This document shows, piece by piece, positions 1 to 6,356 of a stretch of DNA of 6,717 bases (position 1 is the stretch's first letter; each line of letters opens with the position of its first letter). The stretch covers positions 1-6,717 of the forward strand of contig CAMBES010000073.1 in the NCBI GenBank assembly GCA_945865855.1. The letters are read 5' to 3'. The position numbers and the translations under genes are program-made. Under the pieces are notes generated by a model that had not been told where the DNA came from, searched no databases, and saw only the letters and a program-made list of their open reading frames with translations. Source of the DNA: Rhizobium sp. Q54. GTDB lineage: Bacteria; Pseudomonadota; Alphaproteobacteria; Rickettsiales; UBA1997.

Positions 1-1029
1 GGTTTTGGCTTGGTCAGCAGTGATTGCCAAGCTGTTTCCGCTGCTGGCGCCTGGCACAGAATTGCGGTAAAATTTATGAGCATTGCTGTAGCGAGCGTTG
101 TTTTTTAGCTGCAATGTGGCATCAAAATTATGGGTAATAATGCCGTAGAAAGAGTTGTTTTTGCTATTCGATTTATTCTCGTTTGGGTAGCCAAAAGCAG
201 CTGAAGGACTGGTTTTGTAAGGCGCGCCATTTTGCGCAGGAATGCCGCGATCAACAGTGCGAGCATCGTCAAAATGCTCGTAACCAACTTGCAAATTAGT
301 GTCTTCACCAAGCTCAACAGACGCGGTTGGATTAAAGCCGTAGCGCTCAAGTCCCGCGTAATCGCGGTAGCTGTTAGATTTTTGATACATTGAATTTAAG
401 CGCAGTGAGAACTTTTCATTCACCCGATCGCCAAGATCCATTTCAACGCGACGATCTTCATACGAGCCGCCAGAAAGCATTAATCTGCGCTTTTGCAGGC
501 CATCAGCTTTTTTTGAAATACGATTAATCAAGCCGCCCGGACTTCCTCTTCCAAAGGCCAGAGCGTTTGGACCTTTCAGAAACTCAACACGATCGGTGTT
601 GTAAAAATCACGAATATATTCCGAGTCATCACGCGCGCCATCGATAAAAAAATTGGAGGTGGTGCCATTAGTGCCATTGGTCATGCCGCGAATAGTTACT
701 TGGTCGCGATGCCCCTCGCCCATTTGCACATTAACACCCGGAACATAGCGCGCGGCCTCTTCCATTTTAGTAATATTCTGATCGCGAATTTGCTCTTGGG
801 TTACCACTGAAATTGATTGCGGCGTGTCTAGCAAAGGCTTTTCCACTCTCATCGAACTGCTGCTTGATCCGGTTTTATAACCATCAACTCTACCTTCTTT
901 TTCAGCGGCAGCGGTAACCACAACGCTCGGCAATATTGTGGATTTTTTGGGCTTTAATTCCTTTGCCCAAGATTGATTAACAATGAGAGACAATGAAAGC
1001 AAAGACGCAAAAATTTTACCGTTACGCAT
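1..1029 (-). CDS. TonB-dependent siderophore receptor, Fiu/FhuA type (3' end outside window)
   Basis: This is an outer-membrane gated channel that binds a ferric siderophore and imports it using energy delivered by TonB. My translation from the ATG at 1029 stays open to the window edge, giving about 343 N-terminal residues, roughly half of a typical 700-residue receptor. Residues 1-22 form a signal peptide (hydrophobic core ending NQSWA, then KE). LPSVVVTAA near residue 33 is a TonB-box-like segment. The plug domain follows (about 65-170): DTPQSISVVTQEQI, YVPGV, the TIRG motif, FFIDGARDD, RVEFLKGPNALAFGRGSPGG and LINRISK. These match the siderophore-receptor plug and most resemble catecholate receptors such as Fiu. 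From about residue 180, alternating beta strands begin the barrel. The gene starts 25 nt after exbD with no clear Shine-Dalgarno, so it is probably the last visible gene of the tonB operon. The family is confident; the actual ligand is not, since receptors of this type also carry other siderophores. Confidence 0.95.
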   Translation of the reverse strand, partial: MRNGKIFASLLSLSLIVNQSWAKELKPKKSTILPSVVVTAAAEKEGRVDGYKTGSSSSSMRVEKPLLDTPQSISVVTQEQIRDQNITKMEEAARYVPGVNVQMGEGHRDQVTIRGMTNGTNGTTSNFFIDGARDDSEYIRDFYNTDRVEFLKGPNALAFGRGSPGGLINRISKKADGLQKRRLMLSGGSYEDRRVEMDLGDRVNEKFSLRLNSMYQKSNSYRDYAGLERYGFNPTASVELGEDTNLQVGYEHFDDARTVDRGIPAQNGAPYKTSPSAAFGYPNENKSNSKNNSFYGIITHNFDATLQLKNNARYSNAHKFYRNSVPGASSGNSLAITADQAKT

Positions 1030-1054
1030 AAATTCAGATCTAATTCTTAATAAT

Positions 1055-1462
1055 TCATTTCGGCTCAGTGATGAATCCGATATTCGACAGCCCAACGCGC
1101 TGTAAAGCTGCAAGCAGGTGACTAACTTTACCGTAATTAACATTTACGTCAGCGCGCAGATGAATTTGTTGTTTTGGATTTTTTTTCGCCAAAATTTTTA
1201 ACTGCGCTTCGAGCGCGCCAACAGAGACTTCTTCGTCGTTTAAAAAATATTTTCCGTCTGATTTTACGGAGATTGTTACCGTTTTTTCTTCACTAATTTG
1301 TGCTGCGCTTTCTGCCGGCAAATCAAGTTTGATCACGCTATTTAGCATCGGCGCGGTGACTAAAAAAATTACCAAGAGCACAAGCATTACGTCGACTAGG
1401 GGCGTCATGTTTATTTCGGAGAGTGGGGCCTGAAGCTCTTCGCGCTCGAAATTATTTCGCAT
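1055..1462 (-). CDS. exbD: Biopolymer transport protein ExbD
   Basis: ExbD is the single-span inner-membrane partner of ExbB in the proton-driven motor that energises TonB. The 135-residue product is close to the E. coli length of 141. A short cytoplasmic N-terminus is followed by the family signature INMTPLVDVMLVLLVIF; Asp24 in it corresponds to the essential E. coli Asp25. One membrane helix spans about residues 22-42, then comes a periplasmic domain (LDLPAES, later IHLRADVNVNYGKV and a C-terminal GLSNIGFITEP) typical of ExbD/TolR. The reading frame is open further upstream to 1693, but that stretch is the wrong frame of exbB; the ATG at 1462 gives the canonical N-terminus. It overlaps the end of exbB by 11 nt (ATGCGAAATAA contains both the start and the exbB stop) and has no Shine-Dalgarno, which suggests translational coupling. 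TolR is the alternative, but the neighbouring tonB and receptor favour ExbD. Confidence 0.95.
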   Translation of the reverse strand: MRNNFEREELQAPLSEINMTPLVDVMLVLLVIFLVTAPMLNSVIKLDLPAESAAQISEEKTVTISVKSDGKYFLNDEEVSVGALEAQLKILAKKNPKQQIHLRADVNVNYGKVSHLLAALQRVGLSNIGFITEPK

Positions 1463-2108
1463 CGTTCGACAAATAAACGGTGAGCTGCTCAGCAACATGG
1501 CGAAGATTTTGCACCAAAAGACGATTGAGACGAACGAAAGTGTTGTAGGCGAGAACCGCTGGAATTGCGGCGAATAAGCCGATTGCAGTTGCAACCAAGG
1601 CCTCGCCCATTGGGCCAGCAACGGCGGAAAGTCCGGCATTGCCTTGTGCTGATATGCTTTGCAGCGCATTGTAAATTCCCCAAACTGTTCCAAATAATCC
1701 GATGAATGGCGCGGAAGATCCGATTGAGGCGAGAGCTGTTAAACCCTTGTCAAGCCATGAGCGAGTTTCATCCAAAACTTGCAGCAAATGCATTGTAAGG
1801 ATTTCTTTTTTTGCTTCGTGTCCGAGATATTGAGGCAAAACTTTTTCTAAATTTTTTACTTCGGTGATTAAAAAATTTACCGCGCCCTCAACTGCTTTTA
1901 GATTTTCGCTTCCGACTAAATTTTTAGTAGGCCAATTTTGAATTTTTACGTGCTCAGCGTAGAATTTTTTGTAAGCCAAATATTCGCGGCGAAGCAAAAG
2001 ACCTTTCCAAAAAATAATGTACCAACTGACGAAGGACATCACGATTAGCAGTAAAAAAACCGCGATCAAAACTGCATTGCCTTGCGCGAAAGCGTGAATG
2101 AAATCCAT
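1452..2108 (-). CDS. exbB: Biopolymer transport protein ExbB (MotA/TolQ/ExbB proton channel)
   Basis: ExbB forms the inner-membrane pentamer that, with ExbD, converts proton motive force into TonB motion. The product has 218 residues (E. coli ExbB 244). Three membrane segments are visible: about 11-34, 124-147 and 168-190, with a charged cytoplasmic loop of about 90 residues between the first two. The family core is intact: SAPFIGLFGTVWGIYNAL, then GPMGEALVATAIGLFAAIPA. Glu169 matches the E. coli channel residue Glu176, and Thr141 and Thr174 match E. coli Thr148 and Thr181. It lacks the extended N-terminus seen in some ExbB proteins. The gene lies 119 nt after tonB, with a large inverted repeat in the gap, and overlaps exbD by 11 nt. 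The ATG is preceded only by an A/T-rich sequence (ACTTAAAATAAA) with no strong ribosome binding site. TolQ is the alternative, but no tolA, tolB or pal is visible. Confidence 0.96.
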   Translation of the reverse strand: MDFIHAFAQGNAVLIAVFLLLIVMSFVSWYIIFWKGLLLRREYLAYKKFYAEHVKIQNWPTKNLVGSENLKAVEGAVNFLITEVKNLEKVLPQYLGHEAKKEILTMHLLQVLDETRSWLDKGLTALASIGSSAPFIGLFGTVWGIYNALQSISAQGNAGLSAVAGPMGEALVATAIGLFAAIPAVLAYNTFVRLNRLLVQNLRHVAEQLTVYLSNDAK

Positions 2109-2138
2109 TTTATTTTAAGTAATTGTAAAAGTTTTGCC

Positions 2139-2203
2139 GGTTGAGCGAAGTCGAAACCAAGAAAGTTCGACGCGGATTTTCTTGGTTTCGACTGCGCTCA
2201 ACC
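2139..2203. repeat. Large inverted repeat (hairpin) between tonB and exbB
   Basis: The arms at 2139-2164 and 2178-2203 are 26 nt each and complementary at 25 positions, with a 13-nt loop. The outer arm reads GGTTGAGCGAAGTCGAAACC, and the other side carries GCGC where an exact complement would carry TCGC. The core TGAGCG-AGTCGAAA resembles dispersed intergenic palindromes known from many bacterial genomes; that resemblance is from memory. No clear run of T follows the stem on either strand, so it is not a standard intrinsic terminator. It lies in the untranslated gap of the operon mRNA and could stabilise or separate the tonB and exbB messages. Confidence 0.9.
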
Positions 2204-2227
2204 AGCGAAAAAATGTGATTAACGAGT

Positions 2228-2839
2228 TTAAATAATTTTAAATTCAACCGGAACGACCACAGAAGCCTCAACCGACTTGCCCTTGCTGCGCGCGGGAATA
2301 AATTTCCACTGCTTCACGGCATCAAGCGCCGCCTCGTCTAAATCGTGCGAGCCACTTGAGTGAGAAACCTGAACCGAGGCCGGAGTGCCATCCACTTTGA
2401 CTAAAACGCTCAACAAAACTTTCCCCTGAGCGCCTTTGCGCCTTGCCAAGACGGGATAATAAGGCGCGGGATTATTTAAATATTCCGCGTTAAAAACCGG
2501 CTCGCTTTCTGCCGCTCTGGTTGCAATCGCGTTTGGATCAACTCGACCGGAAGTTTCTTTTCCAGCAACTTTTGATTCTTTGCCCTCAAGTTTTTCTTCT
2601 TTGCTTTGCTTCTGTTTAAGGGCATTTTCACGCTCAAAATTCAACACAGATTTCTCACGAGAAAGATTTTCATTCTTTCTTTCATTTGCTGACGGCGCAA
2701 CAAAACTTACTTGAATTGCCTGCTGATTAATAACCAGCGGATCAGACGGCATTAGAGACCAAGCGACCAATCCTCCATGCACAAAAGCTGCGGCAAACAA
2801 GGCGAAGACGTGCGATTTTTTGTAGCTCGAAATAATCAT
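2228..2839 (-). CDS. tonB: Energy transducer TonB
   Basis: TonB is anchored in the inner membrane, bound to ExbB-ExbD, and contacts the TonB box of outer-membrane receptors. From the ATG at 2839 it has 203 residues; a GTG two codons upstream (2845) would add Met-Lys. I prefer the ATG because a weak TAAGTG lies just before it. One membrane helix spans about residues 9-29 and contains the functional His (His21), though the Ser of the E. coli SxxxH motif is Ala17 here. The spacer (about 50-113) is rich in Lys and Glu and lacks the usual Glu-Pro/Lys-Pro repeats. The C-terminal domain (about 118-203) is typical: NPAPYYPVLARRKGAQGKV, VDGTPASVQV, LDEAALDAVKQWKFIPA and a final PVEFKI. It is the first gene of the tonB-exbB-exbD-receptor operon and has a Fur box about 30 nt upstream. 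A TolA-like protein is the less likely alternative. Confidence 0.94.
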   Translation of the reverse strand: MIISSYKKSHVFALFAAAFVHGGLVAWSLMPSDPLVINQQAIQVSFVAPSANERKNENLSREKSVLNFERENALKQKQSKEEKLEGKESKVAGKETSGRVDPNAIATRAAESEPVFNAEYLNNPAPYYPVLARRKGAQGKVLLSVLVKVDGTPASVQVSHSSGSHDLDEAALDAVKQWKFIPARSKGKSVEASVVVPVEFKII

Positions 2840-2868
2840 TTTCACTTATTTTTGATTTCTTGAGCCTG

Positions 2869-2883
2869 TGAGAATAATTATCA
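2869..2883. promoter_or_regulatory. Fur box upstream of tonB
   Basis: TGAGAATAATTATCA matches the 7-1-7 Fur consensus TGATAATNATTATCA at 13 of 14 defined positions and is almost a perfect palindrome. It covers the -10 hexamer of the predicted tonB promoter and sits about 30 nt from the tonB start. Its place ahead of siderophore-uptake genes is where Fur normally represses when iron is plentiful. No fur gene is in the window. Confidence 0.85.
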
Positions 2884-2905
2884 TCTAGCTGAGAGTCAAT
2901 ATCAA
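2877..2905 (-). promoter_or_regulatory. Sigma-70-type promoter of the tonB operon
   Basis: On the minus strand TTGATA (2900-2905) and GATAAT (2877-2882) are 17 nt apart, each 5 of 6 to consensus. A second overlapping pair, TTGACT (2894-2899) and TATTCT (2871-2876), also has a 17-nt spacer, so the exact pair is undecided. Either would start transcription about 25-35 nt before tonB, and either -10 element lies within the Fur box, which explains how repression would work. Confidence 0.7.
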
Positions 2906-3000
2906 AACTAATTATTTTGCGAGACGCCTCCGATAAATTAATTCTCAATTCTTTACGCACCACCCCTGTAAAAGTTCGTTAATTTGGCTTCGATTTTTCC

Positions 3001-3045
3001 GCGCCATTCCTGCTTTCGTGATGACGACGTCGAGTGTCGAGTTTT
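3001..3045. repeat. Degenerate repeat-like stretch upstream of the hydrolase gene
   Basis: This short segment (CCATTCCTGCTTTCGTGATGAC, here split as CCATTCCTGCTT and TCGTGATGAC) resembles the dispersed CGTCATTCC-CGAAAGC intergenic repeats known from many proteobacteria. Next to it are the palindrome CGACGTCG and two direct copies of GTCGAG. No complete hairpin is preserved. The similarity is from memory, and a second copy is not present in the window. Confidence 0.3.
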
Positions 3046-3114
3046 GCTAAAAAATTGTTGATTTTTTGGGTGAAAAATACCTCGGTACCCACCTCCAAAC
3101 TTAAGTCAAAAAAC

Positions 3115-4908
3115 ATGTCAAAAGATTCCAACTCAACATCTCCGCAAGAAGGCGCCAAAACCATTGCAGAAATCGAAATCGCGCGAGAAATTAGCGCAAT
3201 AAATTCACGATATCCTAGCGACCTTTCCACAATTATTGGGGCAAATTCTCAATCTTCGTCAGAAGAAAAGGAGCGCGAAGGTTGGATCATGAGCGTCTCT
3301 AAAAGTTTCTGTGGAGCGACTGCGGCGCTGATGGCCGTTGAAGGAAAATTTGGCGAGAAAAGAATGGAGGCGACCGTGTTGGACGTCTTGCAGGTGGCGC
3401 GAGGATGTCATCCGGAGAGAGAAGTTGAAATCGCAAAATATGAAAAAGTGCTGACAGACAAACTCTGCGGACACGTAACCCTGGCACAACTTCTGAGTCA
3501 TCGCAACGGACTCATTTCGCAATCGAGTTACTTCACCAATGATCCACAATTTGTGGGCGACAATCCGGGTGTCATCGCCTCTGATTCGGTAAAATTTATG
3601 CCGGAAAAAGTCGGAACAACTTTCAGTTACGGTAATCCAACTTTCATGCTGGCCGAAGATTTGATGAGCCTGGTCTCTGATTTAGGAAGTTATCGTCAAG
3701 AGCTAAAAACAAGAGCGATTGATCGCCTTGGGTTAGCTCACACCCGGCCCGCGGATGAAATGGCCGAGCCGCGAAAAGTTGCTAGCGATGTCGTCAAGAT
3801 CGCGGGCGCCCTTGATTACGACACCGCCAACATTGAACCCGCGAAAGAAAGTTCTAGCAGCAATCCCCTCACTCACACTCAAACCGGGGAAATACCCCTC
3901 TCTGCTGGCGGCCTGTGTTCAAGCATTGCTGATTTAGAAAAATTTTCTGCGGAATTGGCGAAGATGATTTGCGGAATGCCTAACGCCTTGACCTTGAATC
4001 ACGCTCAAGCGAAAGAAGTTCATCAGCTTTACCTCGATGCTTTTGATGCTGGAGAACATTGCGTGCCCGATGGAGGTTCCGACGAAAAAGCAGCTCTCTA
4101 CGCCGCAAGCTATTCTCTTGGGATCATGATTGGGGCCATTAATGACAAGGCGGAAACGGTTTCTGGTCGCAAGAATGGAGAAGATAAATTTCACATTTGG
4201 CACATTGGCCATTTCACCGGCAATGCCAGCGAAATGGATGCGACAATGCCTTTTTCTTTTGATTATTTTAAATCGGGAGAAGCTGCGAAAGAAAGCGACG
4301 TAGCGGTGGAGACAAATTCGGTCATTACTCAAACTGACGTAATTACTAAACATTTAATTCTCACCATGCCCGGCCATGATTACGCTAAACAGATGGACGA
4401 ATATTTTCTCGGCAAAACCAACAAAGACAGCAAGTTTGTTGCCGAAGAAGATGGCGAGTGTTGGCGAAAATACTGGCAACATCTCGATCTTAGCACGGGC
4501 AAAAATAATAACTTAGCAGCCTGGCAAAACGAACTCGCTGCCGAAGGCAAACTACCAAAAAATTTCGCCGATTTTCACGCAGAAATTATTTCTGCTTACG
4601 CACCAGCTCATGAGGCCTTGCACGATTATCTAGTAGAAAATTTTATCGACAAAAAAACCGGAATTATCGATCGAGAGGCAATCACAGAAAAATTTAAAAC
4701 AGCCGCGAATTTTGAAGGACTTCGCAAAGAAGTTCTCTCTCCACACCTCACTTCTGCACAAGAGGAAACGCAAAAAATTTTTGCACGATCAGAAACGCAA
4801 TTAGCCACAGAAAGAGGGGCTGAGGACCTGAAGTCAACAGCGCCAAACTCTTGGGTTGCAAAGGTTGCGACACCAAAAACTAAAGGCGACTCCGGGATTA
4901 CGAAATAA
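3115..4908 (+). CDS. Serine hydrolase, class C beta-lactamase / PBP-like fold, with unknown C-terminal extension
   Basis: The 597-residue protein belongs to the serine beta-lactamase-like family (esterases, peptidases and penicillin-binding-like enzymes). In ATG numbering the conserved elements come in order: SVSK (60-63), the SxxK catalytic motif; LLSHRNGL (126-133), matching the family's LLTHTSGL; SYGNPTFMLAEDL with Tyr172-Gly-Asn174, the YxN motif; AGGLCSSIADLEKF (264-277); and WHIGHFTGNAS (about 362-372), where the HxG/KTG element belongs. About 35 extra residues (roughly 88-122) lie between the SxxK helix and LLSH. After about residue 390 there is a mostly helical, charged extension of about 200 residues that I do not recognise. 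There is no signal peptide or membrane segment, so it is probably cytoplasmic or exported by another route. I chose the ATG at 3115; a GTG at 3034 would add 27 residues, but its codons run through a repeat-like stretch and neither start has a good Shine-Dalgarno. The gene is divergent from tonB. The substrate cannot be inferred, and beta-lactam resistance should not be assumed. Confidence 0.85.
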   Translation: MSKDSNSTSPQEGAKTIAEIEIAREISAINSRYPSDLSTIIGANSQSSSEEKEREGWIMSVSKSFCGATAALMAVEGKFGEKRMEATVLDVLQVARGCHPEREVEIAKYEKVLTDKLCGHVTLAQLLSHRNGLISQSSYFTNDPQFVGDNPGVIASDSVKFMPEKVGTTFSYGNPTFMLAEDLMSLVSDLGSYRQELKTRAIDRLGLAHTRPADEMAEPRKVASDVVKIAGALDYDTANIEPAKESSSSNPLTHTQTGEIPLSAGGLCSSIADLEKFSAELAKMICGMPNALTLNHAQAKEVHQLYLDAFDAGEHCVPDGGSDEKAALYAASYSLGIMIGAINDKAETVSGRKNGEDKFHIWHIGHFTGNASEMDATMPFSFDYFKSGEAAKESDVAVETNSVITQTDVITKHLILTMPGHDYAKQMDEYFLGKTNKDSKFVAEEDGECWRKYWQHLDLSTGKNNNLAAWQNELAAEGKLPKNFADFHAEIISAYAPAHEALHDYLVENFIDKKTGIIDREAITEKFKTAANFEGLRKEVLSPHLTSAQEETQKIFARSETQLATERGAEDLKSTAPNSWVAKVATPKTKGDSGITK

Positions 4909-4955
4909 TTTTGCCAATGATTTTATTTTAGATTTTCGCCCCTAAGAAGCGCGCC

Positions 4956-5978
4956 ATGAAAATTTCTAATTACCAAATCGAGCCCTACATTCAACGCATC
5001 GCGCAAGAAAAAATTGCCGGCTGTTTGTTGTTTGGGCCGGAGGCTGCGCTCGTTAATTATCGCTTCAATCTGATCGCAAAAAAAATTGCGCCAAATTTAT
5101 CCGATCCGTTTTTAGTCGCCAATATTAGCAAGGAAAAATTAGTCGAAGATAAAGCGATTTTGGCGGATGAATTTTTTTCTTACTCAATGCTCGGCGGCAG
5201 AAAATTAATTTTGATTCGCGATTGTGACTCTCAAGCTGGCGCGGCCTTAAAGATGCTTTTTTCTGATCAGGATTTCGCAAAAAAAAGTGATAATTTTATT
5301 TTAATTCAAGGTGGAGATCTCGATAAATCCTCGCCTCTGCGCAAGATTTGCGAAGAAAATTCGTACTTTGCCGCGATTGCATGTTACGAGGATGATGAAC
5401 GTGTGATAAAAAAATTCATTGCCGATGAACTCTTGCGCCACAAGGTTAAATTCAATTTGGATGTTACATTAATTCTTTTCGAAAAATTTGGGAAAAATCG
5501 CCAAATTATCCTAGCCGAGCTTGAAAAAATTTTAGTTTTTTTAGGTGAAGAAAAAAATCTCACTGTTGAATTAGTCAAGAAGCTGATCGCTTCCGAAGCT
5601 GAAATTTCTGCCAATGAATTCGTCGAAAATTTTGCAGCTCAAAGATTTGATTTGGCCTTGCTTACTGCTGAAAAACTTTTTCGCGACGGGTTTGAAGCGA
5701 TTACGCTGGTACGATTTTTATCTAACTTTTTACAAAAACTTTACCAAGCCCGCATGGGGATTGACTCTGCCGGAATTAGTTTTGACGAAGCGGTAAAAAA
5801 TCAGCGTCTATTTTTTAAGGCCGAAGCAGAATTTCGCTTAGCACTAAAAAATTTATCGAAAATTTTTTTGATAGAAAACCTGTACGAATTGCAGCAATTA
5901 GAAATTAAAATGAAGAATGGCAATCTGTCGCCAAAGCTTCTGCTTACTGCATTCGTGCAAAATTTTCTTCGGGATTAA
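4956..5978 (+). CDS. holA: DNA polymerase III subunit delta
   Basis: Delta is the clamp-loader subunit that opens the beta sliding clamp and, with gamma/tau and delta-prime, loads it on primed DNA at the replication fork. The 340-residue length is typical (E. coli 343). Visible family features are the N-terminal CLLFGPEAALVNYR segment at about 23-36, in the place of a degenerate Walker A; the strand GRKLILIRDCD (81-91); NFILIQGGDLDKSSPLRK (113-130); the helix FGKNRQIILAELEKI (178-192), equivalent to the family's ND-R-L-NELEKL motif; and a C-terminal helical collar domain ending MKNGNLSPKLLLTAFV. The ATG is preceded by a weak AAGAAG six bases upstream. It follows the hydrolase gene after 47 nt with no visible terminator and may be co-transcribed with it, although the functions are unrelated. 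The rRNA promoter begins only about 30 nt after its stop codon. Confidence 0.93.
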   Translation: MKISNYQIEPYIQRIAQEKIAGCLLFGPEAALVNYRFNLIAKKIAPNLSDPFLVANISKEKLVEDKAILADEFFSYSMLGGRKLILIRDCDSQAGAALKMLFSDQDFAKKSDNFILIQGGDLDKSSPLRKICEENSYFAAIACYEDDERVIKKFIADELLRHKVKFNLDVTLILFEKFGKNRQIILAELEKILVFLGEEKNLTVELVKKLIASEAEISANEFVENFAAQRFDLALLTAEKLFRDGFEAITLVRFLSNFLQKLYQARMGIDSAGISFDEAVKNQRLFFKAEAEFRLALKNLSKIFLIENLYELQQLEIKMKNGNLSPKLLLTAFVQNFLRD

Positions 5979-6009
5979 TCTTTAATGTAAGAAAATTTAC
6001 TTTGCCTGC

Positions 6010-6045
6010 TTGACAACAAAGATTTGGTTCGTACGTTGCGCCCCC
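6010..6045 (+). promoter_or_regulatory. Likely rRNA operon promoter
   Basis: A perfect -35 TTGACA (6010-6015) is followed after 16 nt by TACGTT (6032-6037), a weak -10, and then directly by GCGCCCCC. A GC-rich discriminator just after the -10 is characteristic of rRNA promoters under stringent (ppGpp) control, for example GCGCCACC in E. coli rrnB P1. The preceding 30 bases are AT-rich, as expected of an UP element, and overlap the end of holA. Transcription would start near 6044, giving a leader of about 310 nt. The poor -10 is the main doubt. Confidence 0.6.
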
Positions 6046-6186
6046 TCTTTTGGTTTAGAGATCTGATGTCTGTCCTTCGCGGCAGTTCTTTTCCTTCTTT
6101 CATAAGTTGTTGTTTTAAATCGTGAATAGTCGCGTTTATGTCCTTGTTCAAACAGGGGCAAAAAACGGAAAATAAGAAAAATAAAG

Positions 6187-6217
6187 GCGATAGTTTCGTT
6201 CGCAAAAAAACTATCGC
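6187..6217. repeat. Hairpin in the rRNA leader
   Basis: GCGATAGTTT (6187-6196) and AAACTATCGC (6208-6217) are perfectly complementary over 10 bp with an 11-nt loop. On the plus strand no T-run follows, so it would not stop transcription into the 16S gene. On the minus strand a T-rich stretch follows, but no real minus-strand gene lies upstream of it. It is best read as a structural element of the pre-rRNA leader. Confidence 0.75.
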
Positions 6218-6240
6218 TTAAAGTCACGTTAGTGAATTTG

Positions 6241-6270
6241 AGTTTTTCCTCTTTTATTAGGGGAAAAGTT
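6241..6270 (+). other. Second leader hairpin
   Basis: TTTTCCTC (6244-6251) pairs with GGGGAAAA (6260-6267) over 8 bp with one G-U pair and an 8-nt loop, TTTTATTA. Two further wobble pairs and an A-U pair can extend it outward to 6241 and 6270. It forms part of a run of hairpins between the promoter and 16S. Confidence 0.55.
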
Positions 6271-6272
6271 GT

Positions 6273-6311
6273 CACTTTTGCAGCGCAAGCGAGCAAAAGT
6301 GCTCAACAACA
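6273..6311 (+). promoter_or_regulatory. boxB-boxA-like antitermination site in the rRNA leader
   Basis: CACTTTTGC (6273-6281) and GCAAAAGTG (6293-6301) form a perfect 9-bp stem with an 11-nt loop. It is followed at 6300-6311 by TGCTCAACAACA, which matches the rRNA boxA consensus TGCTCTTTAACA at 9 of 12 positions, including the TGCTC start and ACA end. A hairpin followed by boxA is the known arrangement of rRNA antitermination sites bound by NusB-NusE and associated Nus factors. The three mismatches in the centre leave doubt. Confidence 0.5.
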
Positions 6312-6330
6312 GAGGGACGAGAGTCCTTCT
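6311..6330 (+). other. Short GNRA-loop hairpin just before 16S
   Basis: AGAGGGAC and GTCCTTCT pair over 8 bp with one G-U pair, closed by a GAGA tetraloop of the stable GNRA class. It lies about 26 nt before the predicted mature 16S 5' end and could guide folding or processing of the precursor. Confidence 0.6.
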
Positions 6331-6356
6331 AGTGAGATAGCTATTATCATTATTCT

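Noticed and set aside
1463..1693. N-terminal extension of exbD to an upstream start, making 212 residues
   Set aside because: The extra 77 residues are the wrong-frame shadow of exbB; canonical ExbD begins at the ATG at 1462.
3046..3090. Promoter for the serine hydrolase (TTGTTG or TTGATT with a downstream -10)
   Set aside because: No -10 hexamer at proper spacing matches consensus well enough to call.
3034..3114. GTG start adding 27 residues to the serine hydrolase
   Set aside because: No Shine-Dalgarno, the codons cover a repeat-like and AT-rich intergenic stretch, and the ATG at 3115 gives a more natural N-terminus. Not fully excluded.
2979..3549. Minus-strand open frames of 83, 96 and 62 codons opposite the hydrolase gene
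   Set aside because: They are shadows of the plus-strand coding sequence or the intergenic repeat, and show no protein family features.
6187..6217. Intrinsic terminator
   Set aside because: The T-rich tail is on the minus strand only, and no genuine minus-strand gene precedes it; as a plus-strand terminator it would lie inside the rRNA leader.
5975..6296. Two overlapping minus-strand open frames (76 and 99 codons) between holA and 16S
   Set aside because: They run antisense through the rRNA promoter and leader hairpins, have Lys/Arg-rich low-complexity translations, no ribosome binding site and no recognisable domain.
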